Below the pieces are notes generated by a model. It was not told the origin of the DNA. It did no database searches and was given only the letters and a program-made list of their open reading frames with translations. Below are positions 11,960 to 22,184 of a stretch of DNA of 64,000 bases, in pieces. A program made the position numbers and the translations under genes. Each line of letters opens with the position of its first letter. Position 1 is the stretch's first letter. This DNA comes from Tillus elongatus (lineage: Eukaryota > Arthropoda > Insecta > Coleoptera > Cleridae), in contig OZ023265.1 in NCBI GenBank assembly GCA_964006375.1, forward strand, positions 10,325,795 to 10,389,794. Reading direction: 5' to 3'.

Positions 11960-13556
11960 CGAAAATCCATCTGGCGATATTCTGACGAAGATCCCGTCTT
12001 TGGAATACTGCTTACGAAATATTTGGAGTAGGTCATGCAATTCTATTGGGTATTTCTAAAGCATTCGATGAGGTCTGGTATACGGCAATCTTTAATAAAA
12101 TTCTGAGAACCTCGGTGGTTCAGGGGTAAGAACGTGTGCCTCTGAACCAAAGGGTACTGGGTTCGATCCCAGGGTACTCCTTTCACTTTTTCAGTACAAA
12201 CTGTAACATTAACATCAACCGAGGTTCTGGCATTATATTTGAGCAAGTTGAATGTCTGCATGTTCCGCCCTTCGGAGGGGGCGTAAAGCCGTCGGTCCCG
12301 TGTCCATGCGATGTTGGGCACGTTAAAGATCCCTACTCTCCTTACAGAAATACAGGGGTTCGGCAAAATTCCAGGATAGTGAGGTGAAACTGCTCCCCGG
12401 CGTCGGTGATTGACCATAGTCGCGGAAATAGGCCGACGTTAAAGAAACAAAACACACACACAATAAAGTTCTGTCATAGAGATTGAATTTGAAACTATCC
12501 CCATGGACATATAGTATTCTGATTAAGCGCTCCTTGAATGCTGTTATCGACGATGTTTAATCAGATAAATTAGATATTATTGAAGGTATTCCACAGGGTT
12601 TCGTTTTGGATCCCACACTTTTTCTTTTGCATATAAATTACCTTCTGTTGACAACCAAGAATCGGACCCACCGCTTTACTGATGATACTATAGTCTTCAC
12701 AACGCCTTCTCGTCGACTCGCCCAATCCTGCTTCTAGCTCCTTGTCAATGAGAGTCTAGATACCTAACTCCCTAAATGATGACGCGTCCAGCATTCTTAG
12801 CTGGGGCTATGGAAATCTGGTGATGTTTAATTGCCCTTAAAACAAAGAATTGCAGCTTCTCTGGGAAGAGTGACCTACTGACATTCAGATGGCAAAATAT
12901 TGTCCTAAGCATACACGCTCTCTACATTGGGTGTAAATGTTGCAGCGGAGCTGGCATTTTGATGTATCCAATATTCCAAAAGCAGCAGCAAAGAAACTTG
13001 GGTCACTGTTTCGAGTTAGAACTTTGCTTGCATCACAGCCGCTTCTGACACTCTATAAAGCACAGATATTTCCACAGTTGGAATTATTTTATCACGTCCG
13101 GAATGCTGCTCCAAAAACAACCTTGTCCCTTCGATATTTTATTCAGAAACGACCTGTTTGCATTATATGATAATCATCTATCATAGTCAATTATACTTCT
13201 CTGGGCACTAGAAAAAAGGTTGGAAATCTCTGCCTCTTCTATTAGTACTACCATCGACAATTGTTCCTCAGAAATAGGTTCGTTAGTACCACCTCTTATT
13301 ACTGTTAATCGGGAAACCCACCTCGGTCTAAAAGCGCACGCTTTTAGTGTCAAATCACCCACTTGTCGAAAAGTTTGTTACGAATCCTTGTTTTTTCCTA
13401 GAGCATCTATGCTTTGGAATGCCTACCAGACAGACATGTTTCCAAGGGTATATAATGACCAGCTATTCAACAAGTGAGTAAACATCCATCTAGTGACACA
13501 ATCAAGTTCATGATGTCTTAGAGACATATAGGCTTTGCCTTTCATAATAATAATAA
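11960..13556 (+). pseudogene. Jockey-superfamily LINE relic (RT to 3' tail)
   Basis: In order: GISKAFDEVWYTAIF (reverse transcriptase motif A) at about 12045-12100; then, after a SINE insertion, EGIPQGFVLDPTLFLLHIN (motif B) at about 12580-12640. Next is FTDDT, a changed version of the FADD/YADD catalytic box, at about 12675. A C-terminal segment PTCRKVCYESLFFPRASMLW follows, then an (ATA)n-like tail at about 13546-13556. Several stops and frameshifts are present. The 5' part, including the endonuclease, is absent (5' truncation). This is a different family from the Jockey copies at 46-63 kb. Confidence 0.8.
12106..12461 (+). mobile_element. tRNA-derived SINE, copy 2 (inside a LINE)
   Basis: Head CTCGGTGGTTCAGGGGTAAG with B-box GGTTCGATCCC, then body and CA tail as in copy 1. 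Imperfect 12-bp flanking duplications AATAAAATTCTG (12094-12105) and AATAAAGTTCTG (12462-12473) mark the target. The insertion lies between reverse transcriptase motifs A and B of the LINE relic, so the SINE is younger than that LINE. Confidence 0.9.
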
Positions 13557-13884
13557 TGCTTTATTTTCATCAAAAGAATACATGACATGTCACAAAGAAA
13601 AAATTGTGTGAGTACTACCTATTTCGAAATTGCAAAAAGGACCTTCTCCATTTTAGTGACAACGAAGAGGCGAAGGCTATACTTTGAACATTCCAATAAT
13701 AAGTATTGGTACCTCGTCCTTTTAAAACCTAACCATAATGACAATTCAAAAGAAACAAAAGTAAAGACCAATATAATGTCTCCAAATATAAAACACACAC
13801 AAACACAAAGTTATACACATACATAAATATCTCAAAGCTGTATAGATAAAACAACTTATGGCATCTACCAACTAAAATAATTGT
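13557..13884. other. Unassigned AT-rich DNA
   Basis: It follows the LINE tail and includes short CA-rich runs near 13795-13815. No gene was recognised. Confidence 0.3.
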
Positions 13885-13898
13885 ATAAAATAAAAGGA

Positions 13899-14191
13899 TA
13901 CTGGGTTCGATCCCAGGGTTCTCCTTTCACTTTTTCAGTACAAACTGTAAAATCAACATCGACCAAGGTTCTCTCTTTGAATTCGAGCAAGTTGAATGTC
14001 TGCACGTTCCGCCCTTCGGAGGGGGCGTAAATCCGTTGGTCCCGTGTCCACGCGATGTAGGGCACGTTAAAGATCCCTATACTTATTACAGAAAGGCAAA
14101 ATTTCCAGAATAGTGAGGTGAAACTGCTCCCTGGCGTCTGTGATTGGCCATAGTCGCGGAAATAGGCCGACGTTAAAGAAACAAAACAGAC
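13899..14191 (+). mobile_element. tRNA-derived SINE, copy 3 (5' truncated)
   Basis: It starts in front of the B-box (TACTGGGTTCGATCCC), so the A-box is missing. The body and 3' part match copies 1 and 2. Exact 14-bp duplications ATAAAATAAAAGGA lie at 13885-13898 and 14192-14205. Truncation with a clean target duplication shows it was inserted already truncated. Without an A-box it should be transcriptionally silent. Confidence 0.9.
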
Positions 14192-14317
14192 ATAAAATAA
14201 AAGGACACTACAACAAAGACTCTAATCCAAACAGAACAAATTCACAATAAAATCTATAACACACTTAACAAACGTACAACTTAAAAACTCCTCCACAGAA
14301 TAAAATGAAAAATAAAA

Positions 14318-15828
<1,511 letters not shown>

Positions 15829-15999
15829 CATTTAAGAAAACAAAGTTTGTGTCAACTTCCGGTATAACCGGAAGTGAAGGCTAATTGAAAATATTTTAGT
15901 TAGCAAGATCAATATCAAAAACGTGCGGATACAAATTTTCAGAATTTAAATAGATGTAGTTCTCCAGAAACGTCTAATAGGCCACTCACCGTGAAGCAC

Positions 16000-16002
<3 letters not shown>
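15829..16002. mobile_element. Mariner-type MITE bounded by a TA tract
   Basis: Left terminus ACAGGATGTTCC, right terminus ...GTGAAGCACCTG followed by TA dinucleotides. The ends form an imperfect terminal inverted repeat. Internal palindrome CTTCCGG-TATAA-CCGGAAG. About 175 bp, non-coding, probably a deletion derivative of a TA-targeting element. Confidence 0.55.

Positions 16003-16090
<88 letters not shown>
16003..16090. repeat. (TA)n microsatellite
   Basis: Lies between the MITE end and an H-family 3' end. Confidence 0.97.
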
Positions 16091-16096
<6 letters not shown>

Positions 16097-16233
16097 TAAA
16101 CATATAACAATTGAAACTGACCCCGGATATGTGTTCTGGGGGGCCTAATTAACGCTCATTTGAAGAAATTTTTTCAAAATTCAAAGGTCGGGATCTCCTC
16201 AATAGTGAATTTTTTTTAAAGAAAATTCACTAA
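16091..16233 (+). mobile_element. H-family 3' end
   Basis: Conserved 3' block ATTGAAACTGACCCCGGATA, then AAATTCAAAGGTCGGGATCT, and a hairpin TAGTGAATTTTTTTTAAAG-AAAATTCACTA. The 5' part is replaced by the TA tract and MITE. Confidence 0.8.
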
Positions 16234-16851
16234 AATGTAGTCGTTAGATGATAATACTGGACTTTGTAATGAGAACAGGTATCTTGAAAGGGTAAATGAA
16301 CATCTGTGGGGTACAAGAAACCCAGAAGGTTGTGGTGCAGGAACTCAATAATATAGAGAACCACCCGTTGCAAATAGCACTTATCATGTAAGAAGTGTGA
16401 ATAGAAAAAACGAAAGCTGGATTGGTTTTTATGAATTATTAGTTTCTCCAGTTATGTGGTAATTATTCAGGATTGTCTACTATTTTATACGCTATTTCAT
16501 AACGCAATAACTGGAATTAAACTTGCATACCATAATTTATAAGCGACAGCGATAATAATTGAATAATGAATGCATGTATGTAGCCAGCATATAAACTAAT
16601 ATATTACTATTATTTATTTGTTTGTATACCTCAACGTCTGTTCAAATCCGTGCACACATTATCCGTTATAAAGTAATAGCTTACGGACCTGTAGAAAGTT
16701 AAATCTATACGCGTTATTGATTTATTTATATCTGGGGGGTGATTTCAATTATACACATTGCTGAATGTGTTTAGTGAAATATGTTTATATTCAATTAAAT
16801 TAATTGCAAATTGGAATACTGTGCAAAAAGGAAGTAAATATAAATATCACT
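16234..16851. other. Unassigned AT-rich DNA
   Basis: No gene or repeat was recognised before the target duplication at 16852. Confidence 0.3.
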
Positions 16852-16862
16852 AAGTGAAGATT

Positions 16863-17462
16863 GACCAACAAATACCTTGGTTGTTATATCACAGAACACT
16901 TAGACCCTGATAAAGAGATAAAGTGCAGAATTGAAACAGTGCGCTTAACTTTCATGAGAATGAAATCATTTTTCTCTAACGACAACTTAAACCTAAGATT
17001 GCGTCAAAGAATGATCAAATGTTATATTTGGTCCGTGTTGTTGTATGGAGCTGAGACCTGGACTCTGAAGGCTGCTACGATCGGTCGACTGGAAGCGTTT
17101 GAGATGTGGTTGCACAGAAGAATGCTTCGAATACCCTGGACAGCTATGCAGACCAACGAAGCAGTATTAAATAGAGCGAATGCCGTCCGTGAATTATTTG
17201 TCACTATTAAGGTGCGAAAGATATCATACCTGGGACATGTTCTTAGAGGAGACCGATACAAGGTGCTCCAGCTTATAATGAAAGGTAAAATCGAAGGCAG
17301 CCGAGGAATTGGAAGGAAACAGATGTCATGGCTAAAGAACATTCGCGATTGGACTGGAATACGCAGTGCCGAACAACTATTCAGATTAGCCGAAAACCAC
17401 GAACAACTCGCCAATGTAATTGCCAACGTTAGGGGGACCTGATATGGCACCGAAAGAAGAAG
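16863..17462 (+). pseudogene. RTE-type LINE, 5'-truncated insertion (RT C-terminus)
   Basis: An open frame of about 190 residues has YLGCYITEHLDPDKEIKCRI, VLLYGAETWTLKA and a RRMLRIPW-like motif. It continues with ISYLGHVLRGDRY, IEGSRGIGRKQMSWLKNIRD, and ends at GGT. This is the C-terminal region of the insect endonuclease-reverse transcriptase group often named RTE. A GAAGAAGAAG 3' tail follows. Exact 11-bp target duplications AAGTGAAGATT lie at 16852-16862 and 17463-17473, so the truncation occurred on insertion. The open frame is unusually well kept for a truncated copy, which suggests a recent insertion. Confidence 0.9.
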
Positions 17463-17536
17463 AAGTGAAGATTCGAACCCGTGAGGAGCACTGATAAGTA
17501 CACTTGGAGAGCCCAAATCACCACAACTCACCTTTT

Positions 17537-18650
17537 AAAATTAGCGTCATCAGACAAAGAAAATGTCTAACCTAGTAAATTACTAAACATCACATTTATA
17601 CTACGTGTTAGGTAAAAATGGGAGAAAGCGAGTGCATTCGTAGATCATCCGGAGTTGCAATTCATACCGAATTATAATAACGTTGATCTGTCGCACGTCG
17701 CAACAACGCACCGATATGTCAGGAGTGCGCTTCACGTCACCCCAGACACAACTATCGAGCCCGCAACTTTCGAAGAAGTTTCCCAAATAATCAAATCATT
17801 TAAAAATAGGAAAGCTCCGGGATACGATGGAATCACCAACGTAGCCCTGAAAAACCTTCCCCGCAAAGCCGTGGTATTCCTAGTTACCATTATGAATGCC
17901 ATGCTGCGATTTCAACATTTTCCTTCCATGTGGAAACTTGCCGACATTATGAACATCCCAAAACCCAGCAAAGATCCGGTGTTCCCTCAGAAATACAGGC
18001 CCATCAGCCTACTACCAGTCATCGGCAAAATCGCAGAAAAACTGATTCAGAAAAGGCTGGCTTCATTTTCCTCTGAAAATCATATCTTCCCAGACGAGCA
18101 ATTCAGTTTCAGACACCAGCACTCCAGCACAGACCAGGTCCTTCGTGTGGTGGAAAACATCGCCAAAGGATTTAATAAAAACAAGTCAACTGATGTAATA
18201 TTTCTCGACATTGCTCAATCCTTCGACGGGGTTTGGCATGCGGGCAATGACAATAAATTGCTCATGTACAAAGTCATAATCCGGCCAGCCTTGACCTATG
18301 CATCCCCTGCATGGGCCACCGCGGCCGCAACTTCGACATAGGCATAAGCTTCCAAAGCGTATACTTACCCGCTAACGCCCCGCGACAAAAACAGAATGGA
18401 GACATTTAAAACCAAACGTCATTGTGTGAAGTCTTTTCGACAGAGGTGTGGACTAAGGCCCGGTACTCCAGGGAGCGGAGTATTAGTGAGTAGGAATCTC
18501 ACAGTACCTCAAAATTCCAACGCACCACGGTGTCGTGAATGAGGTCTACATGTAGCATTTCTCCCTCCCGTATCGAAAAAAAAAGGTAAAAATGTGATGT
18601 TTAGTAGTTTAGAAGTTTTCCTCTGATGACGCTAACTTTGTTAGTGAATC
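17537..18650. mobile_element. Jockey relic between inverted repeats
   Basis: Left 17541-17600 and right 18590-18634 share, inverted, TTAGCGTCATCAGA and TTACTAAACATCACATTT (right side AAATGTGATGTTTAGTAG). The left arm has about 20 extra bases. The right arm continues into a hammerhead-like motif, so the arms may be Penelope-like terminal segments that flank a Jockey fragment. No flanking target duplication was identified. Confidence 0.5.
17622..18341 (+). pseudogene. Jockey-type reverse transcriptase, internally deleted
   Basis: The frame contains the RT finger region (IKSFKNRKAPGYDGITNVAL), a linker FPSMWKLADIMNIPKPSKD, KYRPISLLPVIGKIAEKLI, and RHQHSSTDQVLRVVE. Motif A follows as IFLDIAQSFDGVWH. 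It then jumps to MYKVIIRPALTYASPAWATA, which belongs well downstream. The deletion removes motif B, the YADD box and most of the thumb. The result is an open but inactive frame ending at 18341. The region 18342-18590 is the diverged 3' side. Confidence 0.85.
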
Positions 18651-18660
18651 GATCGTCAGG
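18620..18660 (+). ncRNA. Decayed hammerhead-ribozyme-like motif
   Basis: Order on the + strand: stem I CCT, core CTGATGA, one extra C, stem II GCTAAC-TTT-GTTAGT, GAAT (should be GAAA), a loopless palindromic stem III CGATCG, TC at the cleavage site, and stem I return AGG. Geometry matches the motif at 4383, including the extra base after CTGATGA. The changed A15.1 position and the last stem II pair (G-T) suggest an inactive copy. Confidence 0.5.
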
Positions 18661-18665
18661 TCTGT

Positions 18666-18669
<4 letters not shown>

Positions 18670-18750
<81 letters not shown>
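18670..18750. repeat. (TA)n microsatellite
   Basis: Begins about 10 bp after the hammerhead-like motif. Confidence 0.97.
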
Positions 18751-18754
<4 letters not shown>

Positions 18755-18928
18755 GCCCCACTGAAAACGAGCTGGCAGCCGTTAGTGTCAGGAAAAGATT
18801 ATGTCGAAAAAAACCTGAAACACGTCAAGTTAGACGCAAAAAGTATAGCTCAAGCTTACCCTTCTAAGCGGGGGTGTCATCCCTCAAATTTTTTCAAATG
18901 CGAATAGGTGTCATGTGATAGTTTTTAA

Positions 18929-18930
<2 letters not shown>
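18751..18930. mobile_element. TA-bounded mariner-type terminal repeat, copy 1
   Basis: It starts GGGTGCCCCACTGAAAACGA right after a TA tract and is followed by another TA tract. The same family occurs at 19017-19285 and inverted at 20395-20575 (shared CGCAAAAAGTATAG, CTGAAACACGTCAAG). Non-coding. The GGGTG-CCC-type end abutting TA is typical of TA-targeting elements. Confidence 0.55.

Positions 18931-19016
<86 letters not shown>
18931..19016. repeat. (TA)n microsatellite
   Basis: Separates two copies of the same terminal repeat family. Confidence 0.97.
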
Positions 19017-19019
<3 letters not shown>

Positions 19020-19285
19020 GCTGGCCCATTGAAAACGAGCTGGTAGCCGTAACTGCCAGGAAAAGCTTTTGTCGACAAAAAACCTGAAACACATCAAGTT
19101 TACTTGTGAGCGGGACAACTTTTGACGCAAAAAGTATAGCCCAAACTGTACCCTTCTAAACGGGGCTGTCTTCCCTCAATTTTTTTCAAATGGGAATAGG
19201 GATCATGTGTAGATCCATGAAAAGAGCTTTTGATTCCATATGCATTCCTTTTTATTTTGAGATTCGGTCAAGTCGTTTAGAAGAT
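19017..19285. mobile_element. TA-bounded mariner-type terminal repeat, copy 2
   Basis: Starts CAGGCTGGCCCATTGAAAAC after a TA tract. It aligns with copy 1 for about 180 bp, then extends to the H-family start near 19289. Confidence 0.55.
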
Positions 19286-19288
19286 ATT

Positions 19289-19838
19289 ATGTTATGGTAG
19301 TGAATTAAGGAAGTAAACTTAGAAAGTGTGATTTTGGTATGTAATAAGGTATTTCGTAAGGCAACGTCTTCGCCAAATTTCATTAAAATAGCTATGTAAT
19401 TTTCGAAGAAAAATATTTTTTTCTAAAAGAAACTAAAAATATGAATAACTCAATTTGTTATAAACTTAGAAAGTTTATATTTGGTGCTTATGAAGGTCTT
19501 TCGCAAGGCAACATATCCATCAAATTTCATTAAAAGAACTTTGTAATTTTCAGAGAAAAAAGTTTTTTCCAAAGAAAACTCCAAATTTTCGCGGAAAACC
19601 TTGTCAGATTTTCCTGGCTAACCAACTCATCCAAGCCATTAATAAAAGAAAGGTACTTGCTGAGTTTCATCAAAATAGGTTAATTCTTTTTTGAGTTATC
19701 GGTTGGATACATACATACATACATACGGATATGGGTTCTAGGGGTCCTAGTTCGCGCTCATTTGAAAATTTTTTTGCAAAGTCTCACCATCGATACCTCT
19801 CTATTAGTGATTTTTTTTTTAATAAAAATTCACTAAAA
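19289..19838 (+). mobile_element. H-family copy with (CATA)n instead of (TA)n
   Basis: 5' block is reduced to GTTATGGTAGTGAATT. The body has two AAACTTAGAAAGT-type blocks, then TTTTTTGAGTTATCGG and a short (CATA)n at about 19708-19727. The conserved 3' block (ATGGGTTCTAGGGGTCCTAG) and hairpin end at about 19838. The microsatellite slot is thus occupied by a different, short repeat. Confidence 0.75.
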
Positions 19839-20059
19839 AATGTTCTTAAAGGTTTGCGTAGGTAATAAACAGTCATTTAGATTAAGGTACTCCAAAAAAA
19901 CTCAGCAAAATATCTCTTGTGATAACGCATTCTTGATAGCATCTTTTTGTGTCTACATGTGAATTGAAGTAACTCAATCGATGAAAAATTCAGTTGTGAT
20001 TATTGTTTCACATTGTTGGGTGGATTTTTAGGAACAGTCGCTATGCTGTATTCAATTGG

Positions 20060-20390
20060 TGAAAAAGTTGAAACAGATAACGATACCGTAACTCAGATGT
20101 GAATAGACAGTCGCGTAATAGACTTTCAGCAGATGTTCCGAGCTTAAGGAATCTTTAAGCATCAAAATTGCATAAAACGCGGAATTTAATTTCTTGCACA
20201 CGTGATCGATCTGGTCTATATATAACAGGCTACTGTCAATTCTAATACCCAAAAATTTTGTCACCTTTTTGAATTGCACCGCATTTCCGTTCACCAAAAT
20301 AGTGCTGTCGCACATCCCCTCCCTTCGGTGGCAGTTATGCATTTCAAGAGAAAAAGTCTTGTCATAGGAATCAAAAACACTTTTCAACGA
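20060..20390 (-). pseudogene. LINE reverse transcriptase C-terminal fragment
   Basis: The frame has VTKFLGIRIDSSLLYIDQID, HVCKKLNSAFYAILMLKD and LKVYYATVYSHLSYGIVI. This is the thumb/connection region that follows the catalytic box in Jockey and related LINEs. Only this short piece is present, and it lies next to an inverted copy of the 18751 repeat. Confidence 0.75.
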
Positions 20391-20394
20391 GCTA

Positions 20395-20575
20395 TCACAT
20401 GACCCATATTCCCATTTGAAAAAATTTGAAGAATGACACCCCTGCTTAGGAGGGTAGTTTGGGCTATACTTTTTGCGTCAAAAGTTGTCCCCCGCACAAG
20501 GAAACTTGACGTGTTTCAGGTTTTACCGACAAAATCTTTTCTGACATACAAACCGACAGACAACAAAAATTCCAT
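20395..20575 (-). mobile_element. TA-bounded mariner-type terminal repeat, copy 3
   Basis: Inverted relative to 18751 and 19017, sharing ATACTTTTTGCGTC and AACTTGACGTGTTTCAGG. The TA-proximal end is not preserved. Confidence 0.5.
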
Positions 20576-20963
20576 CCCAAATCATGTTTGCTAAATCTTT
20601 TGACACTTTTTACGAGGTTTTAGCGAAAATTTTTTTGAAGTTTTTTGTCGTCGATGCCATTCTTCCTCACGTATTGACGATGTGGAAGTAAAAGCGAAAA
20701 ATTTAGATTAAGAACCAAATGTGTACGATCGTCTGTTGCATTTTAATCTAAAATAGTCCATTCATATTCACATTTTTTACTTAGGTTAAGGATTACAGAC
20801 ATTTGCTTCATGGGACACTCTTCTATTGACCACGGAGTGTATCGTGGTATTTTATTTAGATCACAAGAGATTAACAAAATATCGACATGTATTTTTTGCT
20901 AACTTTAATTTCCCCATATATTTACCAAACTCAATATAATAATAATATGTTTTTTCTTTTCAG

Positions 20964-21173
20964 TGTTGACTGACATTGATATTAGCACGTATGATGATAG
21001 TACCCTGGGTGCCCCATCTGTGACATCCTACAGACTGAACCAGGACGTGTTGTGCATCCAGCCACCATCACTTAGGAATGCTGGTTCCTTTAGATCTACT
21101 AGAGACACCTCCACAAAGAGAAGTACAGTCAATGCACAGGAAGAACTTCCCTGTCAATTTATTAGGTTCAGAG
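20964..21173 (+). CDS. Candidate host exon A
   Basis: A pyrimidine-rich acceptor (TTTTTTCTTTTCAG ending at 20963) precedes a 210-nt open segment, which ends at a donor GAG|GTGAGG. The first two bases complete a codon from an upstream exon. It then reads LTDIDISTYDDSTLGAPSVT ... SLRNAGSFRSTRDTSTKRST ... CQFIRF and leaves one base (G) for the next exon. Composition is GC-richer than its surroundings and no transposon match was seen. The protein is not recognised; it looks like a Ser/Arg/Thr-rich linker. The upstream exon was not found. Confidence 0.6.
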
Positions 21174-21454
21174 GTGAGGAAATATCGTTTTCTTTATTAC
21201 ATGTTTCAAAAATGTATAATGAGTCCACATAGAATGAAACAAATCCATAAAACTTTAGGGGGCAAAAAAAATCTTTGATACATGTCAAACAAGATTAAAA
21301 TGTGCACATTTTGGCATAAAAGCTTTTGTGACGTCATCGGTTTCGGAGATATGACGTCATCGTGATTTTTTTTAATAATAAGCCTTCCTTTTGACAGTTG
21401 TATTGGAACGAGCGACTCCTTCTGAATACAGATCACCAAATTTCGCTATACATT

Positions 21455-21525
21455 TTTTTTTGTTCCCTCAGGGCTCGTCCCGGGCCTTGCCGCCCCGATA
21501 GCACCGCAACCCTTGGTTGATTGTC
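21455..21525 (-). mobile_element. GC70 short retroposon, copy 2
   Basis: On the minus strand it starts near GACAATCAACCAAGGGTTGC and has CTATCGGGGCGGCAAGGC. It ends GAGCCCTGAGGGAACA plus an A run. Exact 13-bp duplications TTCGCTATACATT lie at 21442-21454 and 21526-21538. The unit is 71 bp including its A run. Confidence 0.9.
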
Positions 21526-22184
21526 TTCGCTATACATTACATAAGGGTATTTTTGAGAAAATGGAGGTATAATTTTTGAATAATCTAATCAAACAATGTA
21601 AAAAAAGAATAGCAAGGCATGGGACAATATTATCATTGTTCAAATTGTTGGCCGTTAGCTTCTTGACCACAAGCAAGACGATTTTTAAGATTCTGGATTA
21701 CTTGTTTCATCGTTTGTGGCGGATTTCCATGGTTACTTTGCAGTTCTGCGATATTTCTTTCTTGATCAAAATAAACTATAAATTTTATCAAACCTCACGA
21801 AAAAAGCTAAAGGAGTTAGGTACGGAGATCCACCTGGCCACGCATTAACTTCTCTTCTAATGATCCACCTATTCGGGAAAAGTGTGTTGAGGTAATCACG
21901 TGCTGTTCGAGAGGAGTTTGGAGGAGCTACATCCTGTTGAAACCAAATTGAATCAGGGGAAATATTAGGGTTTGCTCCATTTTAATAAAACCTAGTTAGA
22001 TTAGGAATTATGTGTTGGTGAAAACGATCCAAATGATTATTTGCGCTAAGTGTACCATTAATAAAAAAACAGACCAACACTTTAGGTATCCACAACTCCT
22101 GCCCGAATATTTTTTTTGGGGGAAATTGGGTATGGCTCTCTTTTTTCCAATATAAATTTTTGGATGCTCAATATCGACGATTAT

